64,000 nt of DNA, from the NCBI GenBank assembly GCA_030035585.1, contig CM057475.1:5465501-5529500 (forward strand). Direction: 5' to 3'. The notes under the pieces were generated by a model. That model searched no databases. It had not been told where the DNA came from and was given only the letters and a program-made list of their open reading frames with translations. The position numbers and the translations under genes were made by a program. This document shows, piece after piece, positions 13,691-25,000 of the stretch (positions within the stretch are counted from its first letter, which is position 1; every line of letters begins with the position of its first letter). This stretch comes from Dugong dugon. Lineage: Eukaryota > Chordata > Mammalia > Sirenia > Dugongidae.

Positions 13691-13950
13691 TGGTTATGGC
13701 AGAATTTGCATGTCACTATAACTTGTTGAAAAACTATTTAAAAATATTATTTCCCATCATTTACATGACACCTTGGATTTGTTTCAAAAGAATCTTGTAG
13801 AAGATGGAGGTCTGGGGGAAACCAAGGAGTGGAAACAAGGTAATTCATGAGTGTTTAAGTGTTGAAGTTGTGATAGTTATATGGGGGCGCATTATCCTAT
13901 TTTCTTTCTACTTTCATATATTTGAAATTTGCTCCATAAGAAAAGTTTAA
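13690..13950 (+). repeat. Old L1 3'-end remnant
   Basis: Resembles the L1M-type tail (gatagttatatgggggcgcattatcc..., ...catatatttgaaatttgctccataagaaaa). It ends about 60 bp from the ZFAND4 exon donor. Confidence 0.55.
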
Positions 13951-14011
13951 AAATTATTATACTCTCGATGAACAAATTTAACACTTATATCCTAAAAATA
14001 AAGACTAGTAC

Positions 14012-14195
14012 CTTCCAATCTTTGAATTTTTGCTTTCACAGAAATGACAGCTTCAAAGGGTGAAACTCTCAGCTCAAAACACGTTCCAGTCAGTGTTTCA
14101 ATGAAGAGCTCCATGGTATCATAGAAAGGAAGTTTGTAGTAAAATGGTCCCACGTTATCTTCATTGAAGAATGGAGGTTCTTTTTTGTTATCCAT
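14012..14195 (-). CDS. ZFAND4: ZFAND4 first coding exon (N-terminus, ubiquitin-like domain start)
   Basis: ZFAND4 (ANUBL1) has an N-terminal ubiquitin-like domain and a C-terminal AN1-type zinc finger. This exon encodes its first 61 residues, beginning MDNKKEPPFFNEDNVGPFYY and containing MELFIETLTGTCFELRVSPF, the first strands of the ubiquitin-like fold. It ends QRLEG with a phase-1 donor (GAAG, GTACTA). I recall human MANRKEPPFFNDDNVGPLYY...KAKIRRLEGIPICRQ, so the match is near full-length for the exon. The chosen ATG has G at -3 and G at +4. The next exon (IPICRQHLIWNNMELEND in human) was not found between 1 and 14000, so intron length exceeds 14 kb. An in-frame upstream ATG at 14273 would add 26 residues. 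Confidence 0.95.
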
Positions 14196-14296
14196 TACTT
14201 TGACTTTTCTAATTCCTCTGGAATATGTTGTAAGCAACAGTATTCCAGTTCTAGCCAAGTCAGCTTTGAACATTGGTTATATATATCGTTGTTCAT
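14195..14296 (-). other. Upstream ORF of 33 codons whose stop overlaps the ZFAND4 start (TAATG)
   Basis: ATG at 14296 has A at -3. The frame reads MNNDIYNQCSKLTWLELE and so on for 33 residues, ending in TAA at 14197-14195; the last A is the first base of the ZFAND4 ATG. This arrangement usually lowers translation of the main ORF or makes it depend on reinitiation. Whether the peptide is made is unknown. Confidence 0.6.
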
Positions 14297-14312
14297 GTTT
14301 TGAGTTTTGTAC
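14196..14312 (-). other. ZFAND4: ZFAND4 exon, 5' UTR part
   Basis: The exon starts after a TTGTTTTTTAG acceptor at 14312, so this is an internal exon and at least one non-coding exon lies upstream, probably at the CpG island near 36 kb. The leader contains two upstream ATGs (14296 and 14273) in different frames. Confidence 0.75.
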
Positions 14313-14792
14313 CTAAAAAACAAGAATATTTTTTTAACAAGTCTATCTGAAAGTCTCATTCCTCTATAAAGATCTTCCCAACAGCTCAGACCCATTTCAA
14401 TCTTCCAGACAGCCCCAGAACTCATTTTAGTGCTTAATTATGTTTAATCCTTATATTTTACGTTTGCCTCTGAAATTGCTCTTCCAACTAGACTGTAAGA
14501 TCATTAAGAACAGATATAATGTCGATAATTTTCTGTATCTTACTAGAGCTCAGTACATTTCTTTATACATAGTACATTCTCAAGTATTTATTGTTTTATT
14601 GTTAATGGTATTTAAACAAACTCAACATGTCAGAGGATGTTTGCAAGACTTTGAAAAACGTATGCATATCCCCTTCTAAAACATGTAAATTATGTTTTCT
14701 AAGCCATACAAACCATAACCTTATAGCCACTGTACATTTAAATCACACTCGATAAAAGGAATGTCAATCATCTTAACATAGTCCTTAAAAAT
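14313..14792. other. ZFAND4 intron, no recognised feature
   Basis: No exon or clear repeat seen. Confidence 0.4.
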
Positions 14793-14962
14793 AAACCAAA
14801 AAAACCCAAACGTGTTGCCGTTGAGTTGATTCCGACTCACAGTGACCCTATAGGACAGAGTAGAAATGCCCCATAGGGTTTCCAAGGAGCAGCTAGTGGA
14901 TTCAAACTGCCGACCTTGTAGTTAGCAGCCATAGCTCTTAACCACTGTGCCACCAGGGCTCC
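14793..14962 (-). repeat. AfroSINE, antisense, internally shortened
   Basis: Reads from the tail (aaacccaaacgtgttgccgttgagttgattccgactcac) to the head (aaccactgtgccaccagggctcc). The middle (gatgtggcagtctgcttct) is missing. Confidence 0.9.
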
Positions 14963-15136
14963 TCCTTAAAAATAGGGCTCACTAAATAATCAGTAAGCAT
15001 TTGGGTTTGCAGAGGACAGTTATCACTATAGCATTATGTTGAGGTTAACGTTGGCAATAACATTATCTCTACTCACAAACATACGGCTAATGAGTATGAG
15101 AGGCAAACACAACAAAAAGTAGTAGTAAAATAAATT

Positions 15137-15350
15137 GTTGTTGTTAGTTGCCATCAAGGTGACTCTGACTCATGGCAACTCCATGTGTGTCTAAGCAGAA
15201 CTGTGCTCCACAGGGTTCTCAATGACTGATTTTCAGAAGTAGACCATCAGGCCTGTCTTCCAAGAAGACTCTGGGTGGGTCTGAACTGCCACCCTTTCTG
15301 TTAGCAGCCAAAGGCTTGACCATTTGTACCACGCAGGGTACCTTAGTAAG
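15137..15350 (-). repeat. AfroSINE-related SINE (divergent subfamily), antisense
   Basis: gttgttgttagttgccatcaaggtgactctgactcatgg... through gggtctgaactgccaccctttctgttagcagcc to taccacgcagggta. The middle region differs from the copies at 12458 and 43852 (gactgattttcagaagtagaccatcaggc). Confidence 0.85.
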
Positions 15351-15491
15351 ACAAATTACAAGTGTATAATTAGAAGTATAGGAAAAATCAAATTGATAAA
15401 TTGCTACTACTCAGTGAAAACATGGAAAAGGGAGCCTTGGACTTAAACTAGAAAGGCATAATGCACATCTTCCTAGAGAGGTGGGTAAACT

Positions 15492-17413
15492 TTTTGTTAA
15501 CAGCTTTATTGAGATGTTATTTACATACCATAAAATTCATCCACTTAAAGTATACAATTCACTGGTTTTTAGTATATTCAAAGAGTTGTGCAACCATCAC
15601 CACAATCAACTTTAAAACATTTTTTTCTATAAAGAAACCCTGTACCCATTAGCAGTCACTGCCTGCCAGTCACCTCTCCCAGCCCAAGGTGACCACTAAT
15701 CTACTTCTAGCTCTACAAATTTGCCTATTCTGGACATTTCATATAAATAAAATCATACATTATATGGTTTTTTGTGACTGACTTCTTTCACATAACATGT
15801 TTTTTAGATTCATTCATGTTCTAGCAGTATTGGTACTTCTTTCCTTTTTATTGCTAAATATTCCACTGCATGGATATATGACATTTTGTTTATCCAGTCA
15901 TCAGATGATGGGTATTTGGATTGTTTCTCCTTTTTTGCTATTATAAACAATGCTATGATGAATATTCGTATAAAAGTTTTGGGTGGACACGTTTTCCTTT
16001 CTCTTGAATATATACTTAGGACAGGAATTGCTGGGTTATATGGTAATTCTATGTTTAGTAATTTATAGAACTACCAAATTGTTTCCCAAAGTGGTCTGCA
16101 CCATTTTACATTCCCACAAGCTATAAATGAGGATGCCACTTTCTCCACATCTTCGCCAATAATACTTGTTATTCTATGTCTTTTTTATTATACCTATCCT
16201 AGTGGGTATGAAGCAGTATCTCATTGTGATTTGTATTCTCCTAATGACTGATGAATGGTGTTGAGCATCTTTTTATGTGATTATTCATTTGCATATCTTC
16301 TTGGAGAAAGGCTTATTCAGATCCTTTGTCCATTTTGTAACTGGGTTGTCTTTATAACTGTGTTGTAAGAGTTCTTTATATATTCTAGATACAAGTCTCT
16401 TACCAGATCTATGATTTGCAATTATTTTCTTTCACTCTGTGGCTATCTTTTCAATTTCTAGATGGTGCATTTATTAATTTTTTTAGATGGTGTATTCTGA
16501 AGCACAAAAGTTTTTAACTTTGATATGAAGTCTAATTTCGCTGTTTTTTCTTTTGGTTTGTGCTTTCGGAATCGTATCTAGAAAGCTTTGCTTAACACAG
16601 GGTCACAAGGCTTTACTCATATTTCTTCAAAGAGTTGTAGAATTTTAGTTCTTACATTTAGGTCTATGTTCCATTTTAATTTTGTGTATGGTGTGAGATA
16701 GGGGTCCAATTCTATTCATTTGCATGTGGATATTCAGTTGTCCCAGTACCGTTTGTTGAAAAGATCCTATCCCCGTTGGATTGTCTTGACACCCTTGAAA
16801 AAAACAAATGACTGTAAATATGAGGATTTATTTATGGACTCTCAATTTTATTCCATGATCTATACGTCTACCCTTATGCCAGTACCATACTGCCTTGATT
16901 ACTTTAGCTTTATAGTAATCTTTGAAATTGAGAAGTTTAAGTCCTCCAACTTGTTAACATTTTTCAAGACTGTTGGCTATTCTGAGTCCCTGGACCTTCC
17001 AAATGAATTTTAAAATCATCTGGTTAATTTCTGCAAAAAAGTCAGCTGGATTTTAATAGGGATTGTGCTTAATTTGTAGATCAATTTGGGGAGTATTCTC
17101 TTTTAACAGTATTAAGTCTTCTGACCCATGAATTTTCCATTTATTCCTTTCAATTTATAGCTTCTTTAATTTCTTTCAACAGTTTTGTAGTTTTCAGTAC
17201 ACAAGTCTTGCACTTCTTTTGTTAAATTTATTCCTAAGTACTTTATTCATTTTGATGCTATTGCAAATGGAAAAATTTTCTAATTTTCATTTTCAGATTA
17301 TTCACTGGTAGTATGCAGAAATACAACTGATTTTCACATATTGCTCTTGCACCCTGCAACCTTGCTGAACTTGTTTATTAGTTCCAACAGCTTTTCTTTT
17401 TTGCTGTAATCAT
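15492..17413 (-). mobile_element. Old L1 (L1MA/B-like), antisense, first part
   Basis: Begins with the reverse complement of an L1 tail (aacagctttattgagatgttatttacataccataaaattcatcc) and passes through the antisense 3' end of ORF2 (ttctccacatcttcgccaa, ttgtccattttgtaactgggttgtc). It is interrupted at about 17413 by other L1 tails and resumes at 19465. Confidence 0.85.
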
Positions 17414-18203
17414 TTTAATAGTTTTTTTATTTTTTGTTATTGTTCAGAATATACACAGAATAGAAAACATCGATTCAACAATTTCTACATGTACAGTGAT
17501 TAAATTCTTTAATTGAGCAACCATTCTCACCCTTCTTTTCTGAATTGCTCCTCCCCCATTAACATAAACTCACTGTCCCCTAAGTTTCCTATTTAATCTT
17601 TCAAGTTGCTGTTGTCAATTTGATCCCCCATAGACAGATCTTCAAAAGAACATAATGCTCAAGGCAGACATTCTTTACTAGTTAAGCTAAACTATTGTTT
17701 GGTTTTAAGAAGCCTTCAGGGGATATTTTTGGTTTAAGGTTTAAAGATTATTAGGGCAATAGTTTTGGGGGTTCACCAGCCTCCAAGGCTTGAGAAAATC
17801 TGGACTCCATGAGAATTTGAAATTCTGTTCTGCGTTTTCTCCCTTTTGATCAGGATTCTTTTATAGAACCTTTGATCAAAATGTTCAGTAACGGTAACCA
17901 GGCACGATCCACTTCTTGTGGTCTTATGGCAAATGAGGCAGTTGTTCACGGAGGCAATTAACCACATAATCTAAGTTTTCCTCCTATTACTGACACTCCT
18001 TCTTATTCTGTTGATCCAGGCAAATAGAGACCAATTGCTGTACCTTCGATGGCCCCTTGCAAGCTTTTAAGACCTCAAACACTGAACACAATCTTAGGCC
18101 AATTAACTGGGATGTCCCATGAAACCATTACCCTAAACCTCCAAACCAAGCAACCAAATCCTATGAGGCGTTCAGTTGCACATAAGCAGCCTTAGCAACT
18201 GTT
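17414..18203 (-). mobile_element. L1 3' UTR insertion, antisense
   Basis: Antisense copy of an Afrotherian-type L1 3' UTR (ttgttcagaatatacacagaata..., ...aaccaggcacgatccacttcttgtggtctt..., ...ttgcaagcttttaagacctcaaac). A second related copy lies at 18869-19464. Confidence 0.7.
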
Positions 18204-18228
18204 CTTTTGTTGTTGTTGTTGTTGTTGT
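18204..18228. repeat. (TTG)n microsatellite
   Basis: Seven TTG units at the border between two L1 tails; the antisense reading (CAA)n fits a retroposon tail. Confidence 0.9.
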
Positions 18229-18868
18229 AAATGTAGTATTACATTGTAAATATAGTATTAAATCTATTACACAATTTTTGCCAATTCAACTTTTTACAGG
18301 TACCATTCAGCAACAGGTACAAAATTTTTGCAGGTGTACAACTTACTGACAGCAATTATATTAATTGGCTGAGCAACCCTTACCCTTATCAGTGTGAATT
18401 TTCCATCATCATAAACTGAAATCAGTGCTCCATAAGCAATAACCGCACCCCCCCACCAAACTCCTCTCTCCCACCCCTGGTAACCACTAATAAACTCTGG
18501 TTTCTATACATTTTTTGCCTATTTTTGTTTTTTTATAAAAGTGAGACCACACAATATTTGTCCTTTTGTGATTGACTTATTTCACTCAGCATGTCTTAAG
18601 CTTCATCCATGTTGTAGCAGTATTAAGACTTCATTTCTTTTACAGGCTCAGTAGTATTTCATTTTATGTGTGTATCACATTTTGTTTATCCATTCACCCA
18701 TTGATGAGCATTTAGGTTGTTTCCACCTTTTGGCTATTGTGAATAATACTGCAATGAACATTGGTATACAAAGTCTGTTCATGTCACTGCTTTCAAGTTT
18801 TGGGGGTATATTTCTAGCAGGAGAATTGCTGGGTCATACAGTAGTTCTATTTTAAGTTACATATATAT
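18229..18868 (-). mobile_element. L1 3'-end fragment, antisense
   Basis: Contains the antisense end of ORF2 (tttgtttatccattcacccattgatgagcatttaggttgtttcc) and the 3' UTR upstream of it on this strand. No ORF survives. Confidence 0.75.
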
Positions 18869-19464
18869 ATAATTTTCTTTAGTTTGTTGTTGTTGAGAAT
18901 ATACACAGCAAAACATACACAAATTCAAGTTTCTACGTGTACAATTCAGTGACAGTGATTACATTCGTCGAATTGTATAACCATTCTCACCCTCCTTTTC
19001 TGCGCTGTTCCTCCCCAATTAACATAAACTCACTGCCCCCTAAGGTTCCTATCTAATCTTTTGAGTTGCTGTCGTCAGTTTGATCCCATACGGGTAGGTA
19101 TTACAAGAACACAATGCTCAAGACAGACATTCTTTACTAGTTAAGCTAAATTATTGTTTGGTTTTAAGAAGACTTCAGGGGATATCTCAGGGCAATAGTT
19201 TCTGGGGTTCATCCAACCTTAATGGCTCCAGGAAGTCTAGTGAACATGAGAATTTGAGATTCTGATCTGCATTTTCCCCCTTTGATCAGGATTCTTCTAT
19301 AGAATCTTTCGTCAAAATATTCAGTAATGGTAGCCAGGTGCCATCCAGTTCTTCTGGTCTCATGGCAAAGGATGCATTTGTTTATGGAGGCAATCAACCA
19401 CACATTCCATATCCTCTTCTTGTTCCTGACTCTCCTCCTTCCTCTGCTGTCCAGGCAAATAGAG
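18869..19464 (-). mobile_element. L1 3' UTR fragment, antisense, near-duplicate of 17414-18050
   Basis: The order of blocks (gagaatatacacagcaaaac, taaactcactgccccctaag, gacagacattctttactagttaagctaaa, atcaggattcttctatagaatct) matches 17414-18050 closely, so it is either a local duplication or a second insertion of the same subfamily. Confidence 0.7.
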
Positions 19465-20135
19465 AAGTTCTAATAGCTTTTTAGTGGATTTTCTATATAC
19501 AAGAGAATGTTGTATGCAAAAAGAGATAGTTTTAGTTTCCTTTCCAATCTAGATGCTTTTATTTCCTTTACTTGCCTAAACGCTTTGCCTAGAACCTTCC
19601 GCACAGGTTGAGTAGAAGTGGTGAGAGTGGACATCCTTTCCTCGTTCCTGATCTTAGGAGGGGAAGCATTCAGTTTTTCACCATTAAGTATGACGTTAGC
19701 TGTGAGGGTTTCATAGATATCCCTTTTCAGGTAGAAGAAGTTCCCTTTTATCCCTAGTTTGTTCAGGTTTTGTTATTTTGTTTTGTTTTTTAAATCATGA
19801 AGAGGTGTTGGATTTTATCAAATTCTTTTTTCTGTCTATTGAGATGATCATGTGGTTTTGTATTACATTGATTGATTTTTGTATTTTCAATCAACCTTAC
19901 ATTCCTGGAATAAATCCCACTTGTACACAGGATATAATCTTTTACATATGTTGTTGGATTTGGTTTGGTAGTATTTTCCGAGGATTTTTATGTCTATATT
20001 CCTAACAGATACTGGTCTGTAGTTTTCTTTGGATGGCTTTGTCTGATTTTGCTATCAAAGTAATACTGGCCACATAGAATGAGTTGGGAAGTGTTCCCTA
20101 GAAGTGGGTAAACTTCTGAATGTATTTCAGGATGA
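19465..20135 (-). mobile_element. Old L1, antisense, second part of the copy at 15492-17413
   Basis: Resumes the antisense L1 ORF2 (gtgagagtggacatcctttcctcgttcctgatctt..., ...atgatcatgtggttttg..., ...aatgagttgggaagtgttccc). Confidence 0.8.
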
Positions 20136-20559
20136 GTAAAGCCTCAGAGTGGGAGAAGGATACCAGAGAAGTAAACCTACATGAACAGAAAGTGAACACT
20201 GAGGAGGTGCAAGAGTCAAGAAGACATACGGATCATAACTATTTGTTTTTTTAACCAAATGATGATGATATTACTTATGTCTCTGCAATTTTCATAGCAA
20301 TGTGTTTAAAGAAGCAGGTATTTTTAAACGATTGTGGTTTGGTTCATAACTTGTATGTCCATTCCATAGACATCTGAAATCTGGACACTGTAAAGACACC
20401 TGAAATCCAGTATGTTGAAAACTATAATCATCTTCCGTGCAAACCTCATTCTTGTCCTACACTCCCCATCTTGGTAAAGAGTACCACCATACATTCAGTA
20501 ACTCAATCCAGAAATCTAGGGACAATTTTGGATTTCTCTTCGCATCCATGACATCTAGT

Positions 20560-21172
20560 TGACAGTACAACTTCCTAATATTTCCATAATCTGCCACTCT
20601 CTTCATCCACATTGATTAGGGTTTAGTTCAGGCCTTCATTATCTCTCAGTTGAGCAATTTTGATAGCCTAGCTATGATCCCTGATTCCTGCCCTTCACTC
20701 TTCCAATCTATCCTCTGTGACACTAACAGTTATCTTTCTAAAATGTAGAGCTGGTCATGCTATTTAATAGCTCAGTACCCTGCAATGACTTCCCACTGTT
20801 TACAGAATAAAATTCACACTCCTTAGAAAAGCTCTTAAGATCCTGCATCTCATCTTCCAGTCCCATATTGCTTCTCCATATACCCTACCCTGAAACACCT
20901 TCAGTACTCTATCCTCTAATTACATGAACCTCGGGCCTCAGCCTGCTCTACACACCACCCTCCCCGCCCTTGACCAGCTGACAAGCACCTTTTAAGACTC
21001 AGTTCAATCATCTTTTAAGACTCAGTGCAAATATCAACTATTCCACATAGCCTTTCATATTTACTCTCCTTTGTACTGCAACCTACATCATACACTGTAC
21101 CCACAACAATCTATTTCATTTTTTACATGGCTTTCTTACCCTACTAAGCTACAAGCTACTTAAGGGAGAAAC
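20560..21172 (+). repeat. L2 LINE remnant
   Basis: Matches the L2 3' region (acttcccactgtttacagaataaaattcacactccttag..., ...gcctcagcctgctctaca..., ...gactcagtgcaaatatcaac..., ...taccctactaagctacaagc). It continues after the LTR at 21892 (ccatatctgatttacc). Confidence 0.7.
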
Positions 21173-21886
21173 CGTCATTGACTGAACTGTGTCCCCACAA
21201 AATATCTGTCACCACCACAGCTGCCAAGGCCTCCACCAGACTGAGTCCAGTGGAGTTGTTAGCCAATGTCATAAAACAACATGTGTACTACTGTTCCATG
21301 AGAAACCATTTGTTCTGTAAGCCTTCACCTGAAGTACAATAAAAAAAATAAAAGGAAAAAAAATTAATTTTAATTTGTAATGTTTGCAAGAAAATTGAAA
21401 AAAAAAAAAATCTGTCACCAGACTAGGGTCATGATTCCCAGTATTGTATGACTGTCTACCATTCTGTCATCTGATATGACTTCCCTATGTGTTGTAAATC
21501 CTATCACTATGATGTAATGAGATAGATTAGCGGCAGTCATACTGATGAGATCTATAAGACTAGACAGTGTCTTAAGCATCTCTTTTGAGATATAAAAGAG
21601 AGATGTGAGCAGGGAGACATGGGGACTGGATGCTACCAAGAAAGAAGCACCAGAAGCAGACCATGTCCTTTCGACCCGGGGTTCCCGTGCGGAGAAGCTC
21701 CTAGACCAGAGGAATTTTGACGAGAAGGACCTTCTTCCAGAGCCAACAGAGACAGAAAGACTTCCCCTGGAGCTGACACCCTGAATTTGGACTTCTAGCC
21801 TAACAGACTGTGAGAAAAAAAATTGTCTTTGTTAAAGCCATCCACTTGTGGTATTTATGTTATAGCAGCACTAGATGACTAAGACA
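21173..21886 (+). mobile_element. MaLR-like solo LTR (ERVL-MaLR type), with a small L1 tail inside
   Basis: Ends cgtcattgactgaactgtgtcc and ...gatgactaagaca, bounded by a perfect 5-bp duplication GAAAC (21168-21172 and 21887-21891). The inner sequence (agaagcaccagaagcagaccatg..., ...ttgtctttgttaaagccatccacttgtgg) is related to the antisense LTR at 30753-31155. No internal retroviral genes are present. Interrupted by an L1 tail at 21215-21410. Confidence 0.8.
21215..21410 (+). mobile_element. 196-bp L1 3'-tail insertion with target-site duplication
   Basis: Contains only pieces of an L1 3' UTR (agctgccaaggcctccaccagactgagtccagt joined to gttgttagccaatgtcataaaacaac) and ends in A-rich sequence. 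TCTGTCACCA occurs at 21205-21214 and 21411-21420, marking the insertion in the LTR. Confidence 0.88.
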
Positions 21887-21891
21887 GAAAC

Positions 21892-22073
21892 CATATCTGA
21901 TTTACCTTTTTATCATGTAGCACAGCGTTTTGAACATACTGGTACTCCTTAAAGATTTTGTTCAATGAAAGAATAAACAAGCATTCACTATCTCAATTGA
22001 TCCCTAGAACAAACTTGTGATATAGGTAACGTATTATCTCTGTTTTAGAGATAAGGGTATCACTAACAGTAAA
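21892..22073 (+). repeat. L2 tail and MIR-like remnant
   Basis: L2 end resumes after the LTR; 21985-22065 resembles MIR (tatctctgttttagagataagg). No gene. Confidence 0.45.
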
Positions 22074-22085
22074 TACAATTAATTA

Positions 22086-25000
22086 AAAATGAAACTGGCG
22101 AGGTGGAACCAAGATGGTGGAGTAGTCAGATGCTTCCTGAGGTCCCTACTACAACAAAGACCTGAAAAAAAAAAGAATAAATTATATATGACAATCTAGG
22201 AGCCCTGAACATCAAAGGCAAAGTTGAAGAGTCAGACTGAGTGGCAGAAGGAGGGATAGATGGTTCGGAAGCAGCAAAGGGTTGCCAGACCGGACCCGGT
22301 GGGAGCTGGCGCCCTTCAGGATGGATTGCCTTGAGTGGGTGGTGAGGCAATCAGTGGTGCTCAGGAGGCACTTTCCACATCAGGAGAGGCCCAGCGGCAG
22401 AGAGTCTACTCAGGCACCCAGAACCAGTGAAAAGCATCACTCGATCGGCAAAAGGTAAGTATTCATGTCTGGCCTACCACGCAGATCAAAAAACACCATC
22501 TTTGGGAAAAACCTCTCTCCCATTTACCTCCACCCTCCCCGCTCTGCACCAGGTCCCAGCCTGACCTCCGTGACTGCCGAGTTCCCTGGACTGAAAGTGG
22601 GAACTGTCACGCGCCCTGAGCCATTCTTCTGGCCTTGGAGAGAGAAAAAATTAACAAACAGAGAGAAAATAATCTGCTGGTTCCCCTAAGCCAGGAAATC
22701 AGGGTAGGCACAGCCCCTTTACCTAGGCACAGGTGTACGGGGTCTATGGACTTTGAATGCCCTTCACCCCTGCACAGACCTGTGTGAGCCCATTTCAACA
22801 GCGTAGGCACCCATTACCACAGTACAACACAGTATATACCTGAAGTCTAACTTCAACTGTTTCAGCTATATGGTGAAGTGGCAGGTTCCTGACATGTGAC
22901 ACTGCTCTGCCTGTTAAGCAGGGTCCTTACCTACCCACATCAGGGGCCTGAGGACTGGTGGCTCCACTCATGCCACCTAGCCCCTTGTGACAGGGGTTCA
23001 AGAATAAGTGCTGCCCCCCAGTCCTTACAGCCAACAGCACTGGGTGCTCATAGTCCAGCTGCAAAACCCATCCACCTATGTGTTCTAGGGAACTAGGACA
23101 CACTTTCCTCTCAGATGCTCAGGGGCAGCCATCTGCCCCATGCCTTGCTCAGCGTGTGACCCCTACTGCAGCCAGATACCTATGCCTACACCAACCACCC
23201 ATGCCTGTCTAGGACCACCCATGCCTGTCTAGGTGAGAGCCTGCATCACACACTTGACGACTGACTACCTGGACACCTGAGCTGAATTCATACATGAAAA
23301 GTAAACAGACTCCCGGGCTCACATACCTAGTAACAGCTCTAACCACCTGGCGCTGGGTGACAGAACGTGAGAGCTTCAAAGGTGCAAATAATCAAACTAG
23401 CTCACAGGGGCAGCCTGTTTGGGCATATCAAAACAAAACAAGAAGCTAGGACACAGTAAGCAAACATAAAATAAATACATATAATAACTTGCTCATGGCT
23501 CAGAGATAACAGTCAAATCACATACAGAGGCAGGCCATGATGGCTTCAGCAAGCTCCCAAAATAAAGAATCAAGAAATTTTCTGGAGGAAGAGAATTTCT
23601 TGAAATTACCAGAGGCAGAATACAAAAGATTAATATACACAACTCTTCAAGAGATCAGGAAGATCAGGCAAAATGCAGAACAAGCCAAGGAACGGACAGA
23701 CAAAGCAACAGAGGATCTTAAAAAGTTTATTCAAGAGCACAATCACAAATTTATTAGGCTGCAAGAATCCATAGAGAGACAGCAATCAGCAATCCAGAAG
23801 ATTAACAATAAAATCTCAGAATTAGATAACTCAACAGAAAGTCACAGCAGAAGAATTGAGAAAAAAGAAGTCAGAATGAGTGACACTAAAGATAAAGCAG
23901 TTGACACCAATTTATCTGAGGGAAAATCAGATAAAAGAATTTAAAAAAATGAAGAAACCCTAAGAATTATGCGGGACTCTATCAAGACAAATAACCTACT
24001 GGTTATTTCTGGTGACTGGAATACCAGAACAGGGAGGATAACAGAAAATACAGAGAAAATTGTTGAAGATTGTTGGCAGATATCACGAAAGATAAGAAGA
24101 TGTCTATCCAAGAAGCTCATCGAACCCCACACAAAGAAGATCCCAAAAGAAAGTCACCAAGACATATTATAATCAAACTTGACAAAACCAAAGATAAACA
24201 GAGAATTTTAAGAGTGGCTAGGAATAAACAAAAAGTCAACTACAAAGGAGAGTCAAGAAGACTAACTTCTGACTACTCAGCAGAAATCATGCAGGCAAGA
24301 AGGCAATGGGATGACATATACAAAGCCTTGAAGGAAAAATAAAAAACGCCAGCTAGGAATTATATATCCAGCAAAACTGTCTCTCAAAGATGACAGCAAA
24401 ATGAGGGCATTTCCAGATACATGGAAGTTTAGGGAATTGGCAAAAACCAAACCAAAACTACAAGAAATACTAAAGGGAGTACTCCGGTTAGAAACTCAAT
24501 AATATCAGATGACAACCCAAGACTAGAACACAGGACAGAGCAACCAGATATAAAGCCAGATAGGGAAGTCACAAAAATAAATCAAAGTTAAAACAATGAA
24601 AATAGGGAAACAGAGATGTCAATATGTAAAAGATAACAACATTGAAACAAAAAAGGGGAACTGAAAAATGTAGTTATAGATTTTTCATACGGAGAGGAAG
24701 TCAAGGTGATATAAAGAAATGAAAGACTGGTTTAAACTTAGAAAAACAGGGGTAAATATTAAGGTAATCACCAAGGAAACTAACAATCTTACACATCAAA
24801 ATAAAAGAGAAAAATACATAAAGACTCAGCAAATACAAAATCAAATACAGTGAAAAAGATGAAAAGAAAATACACAAAGAAAAACAACTCAGCACAGAAA
24901 ATTAAGTGGAACAACAAAACTGTCAACAACACACAAAAAAAAACATCGAAATGACAGCACTAACTAAACTCATACCTATCAATAATTATGCTGAATGAAA

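Noticed and set aside
23537-23944. Functional coiled-coil protein gene
   Set aside because: It is the N-terminal part of L1 ORF1, frameshifted afterwards.
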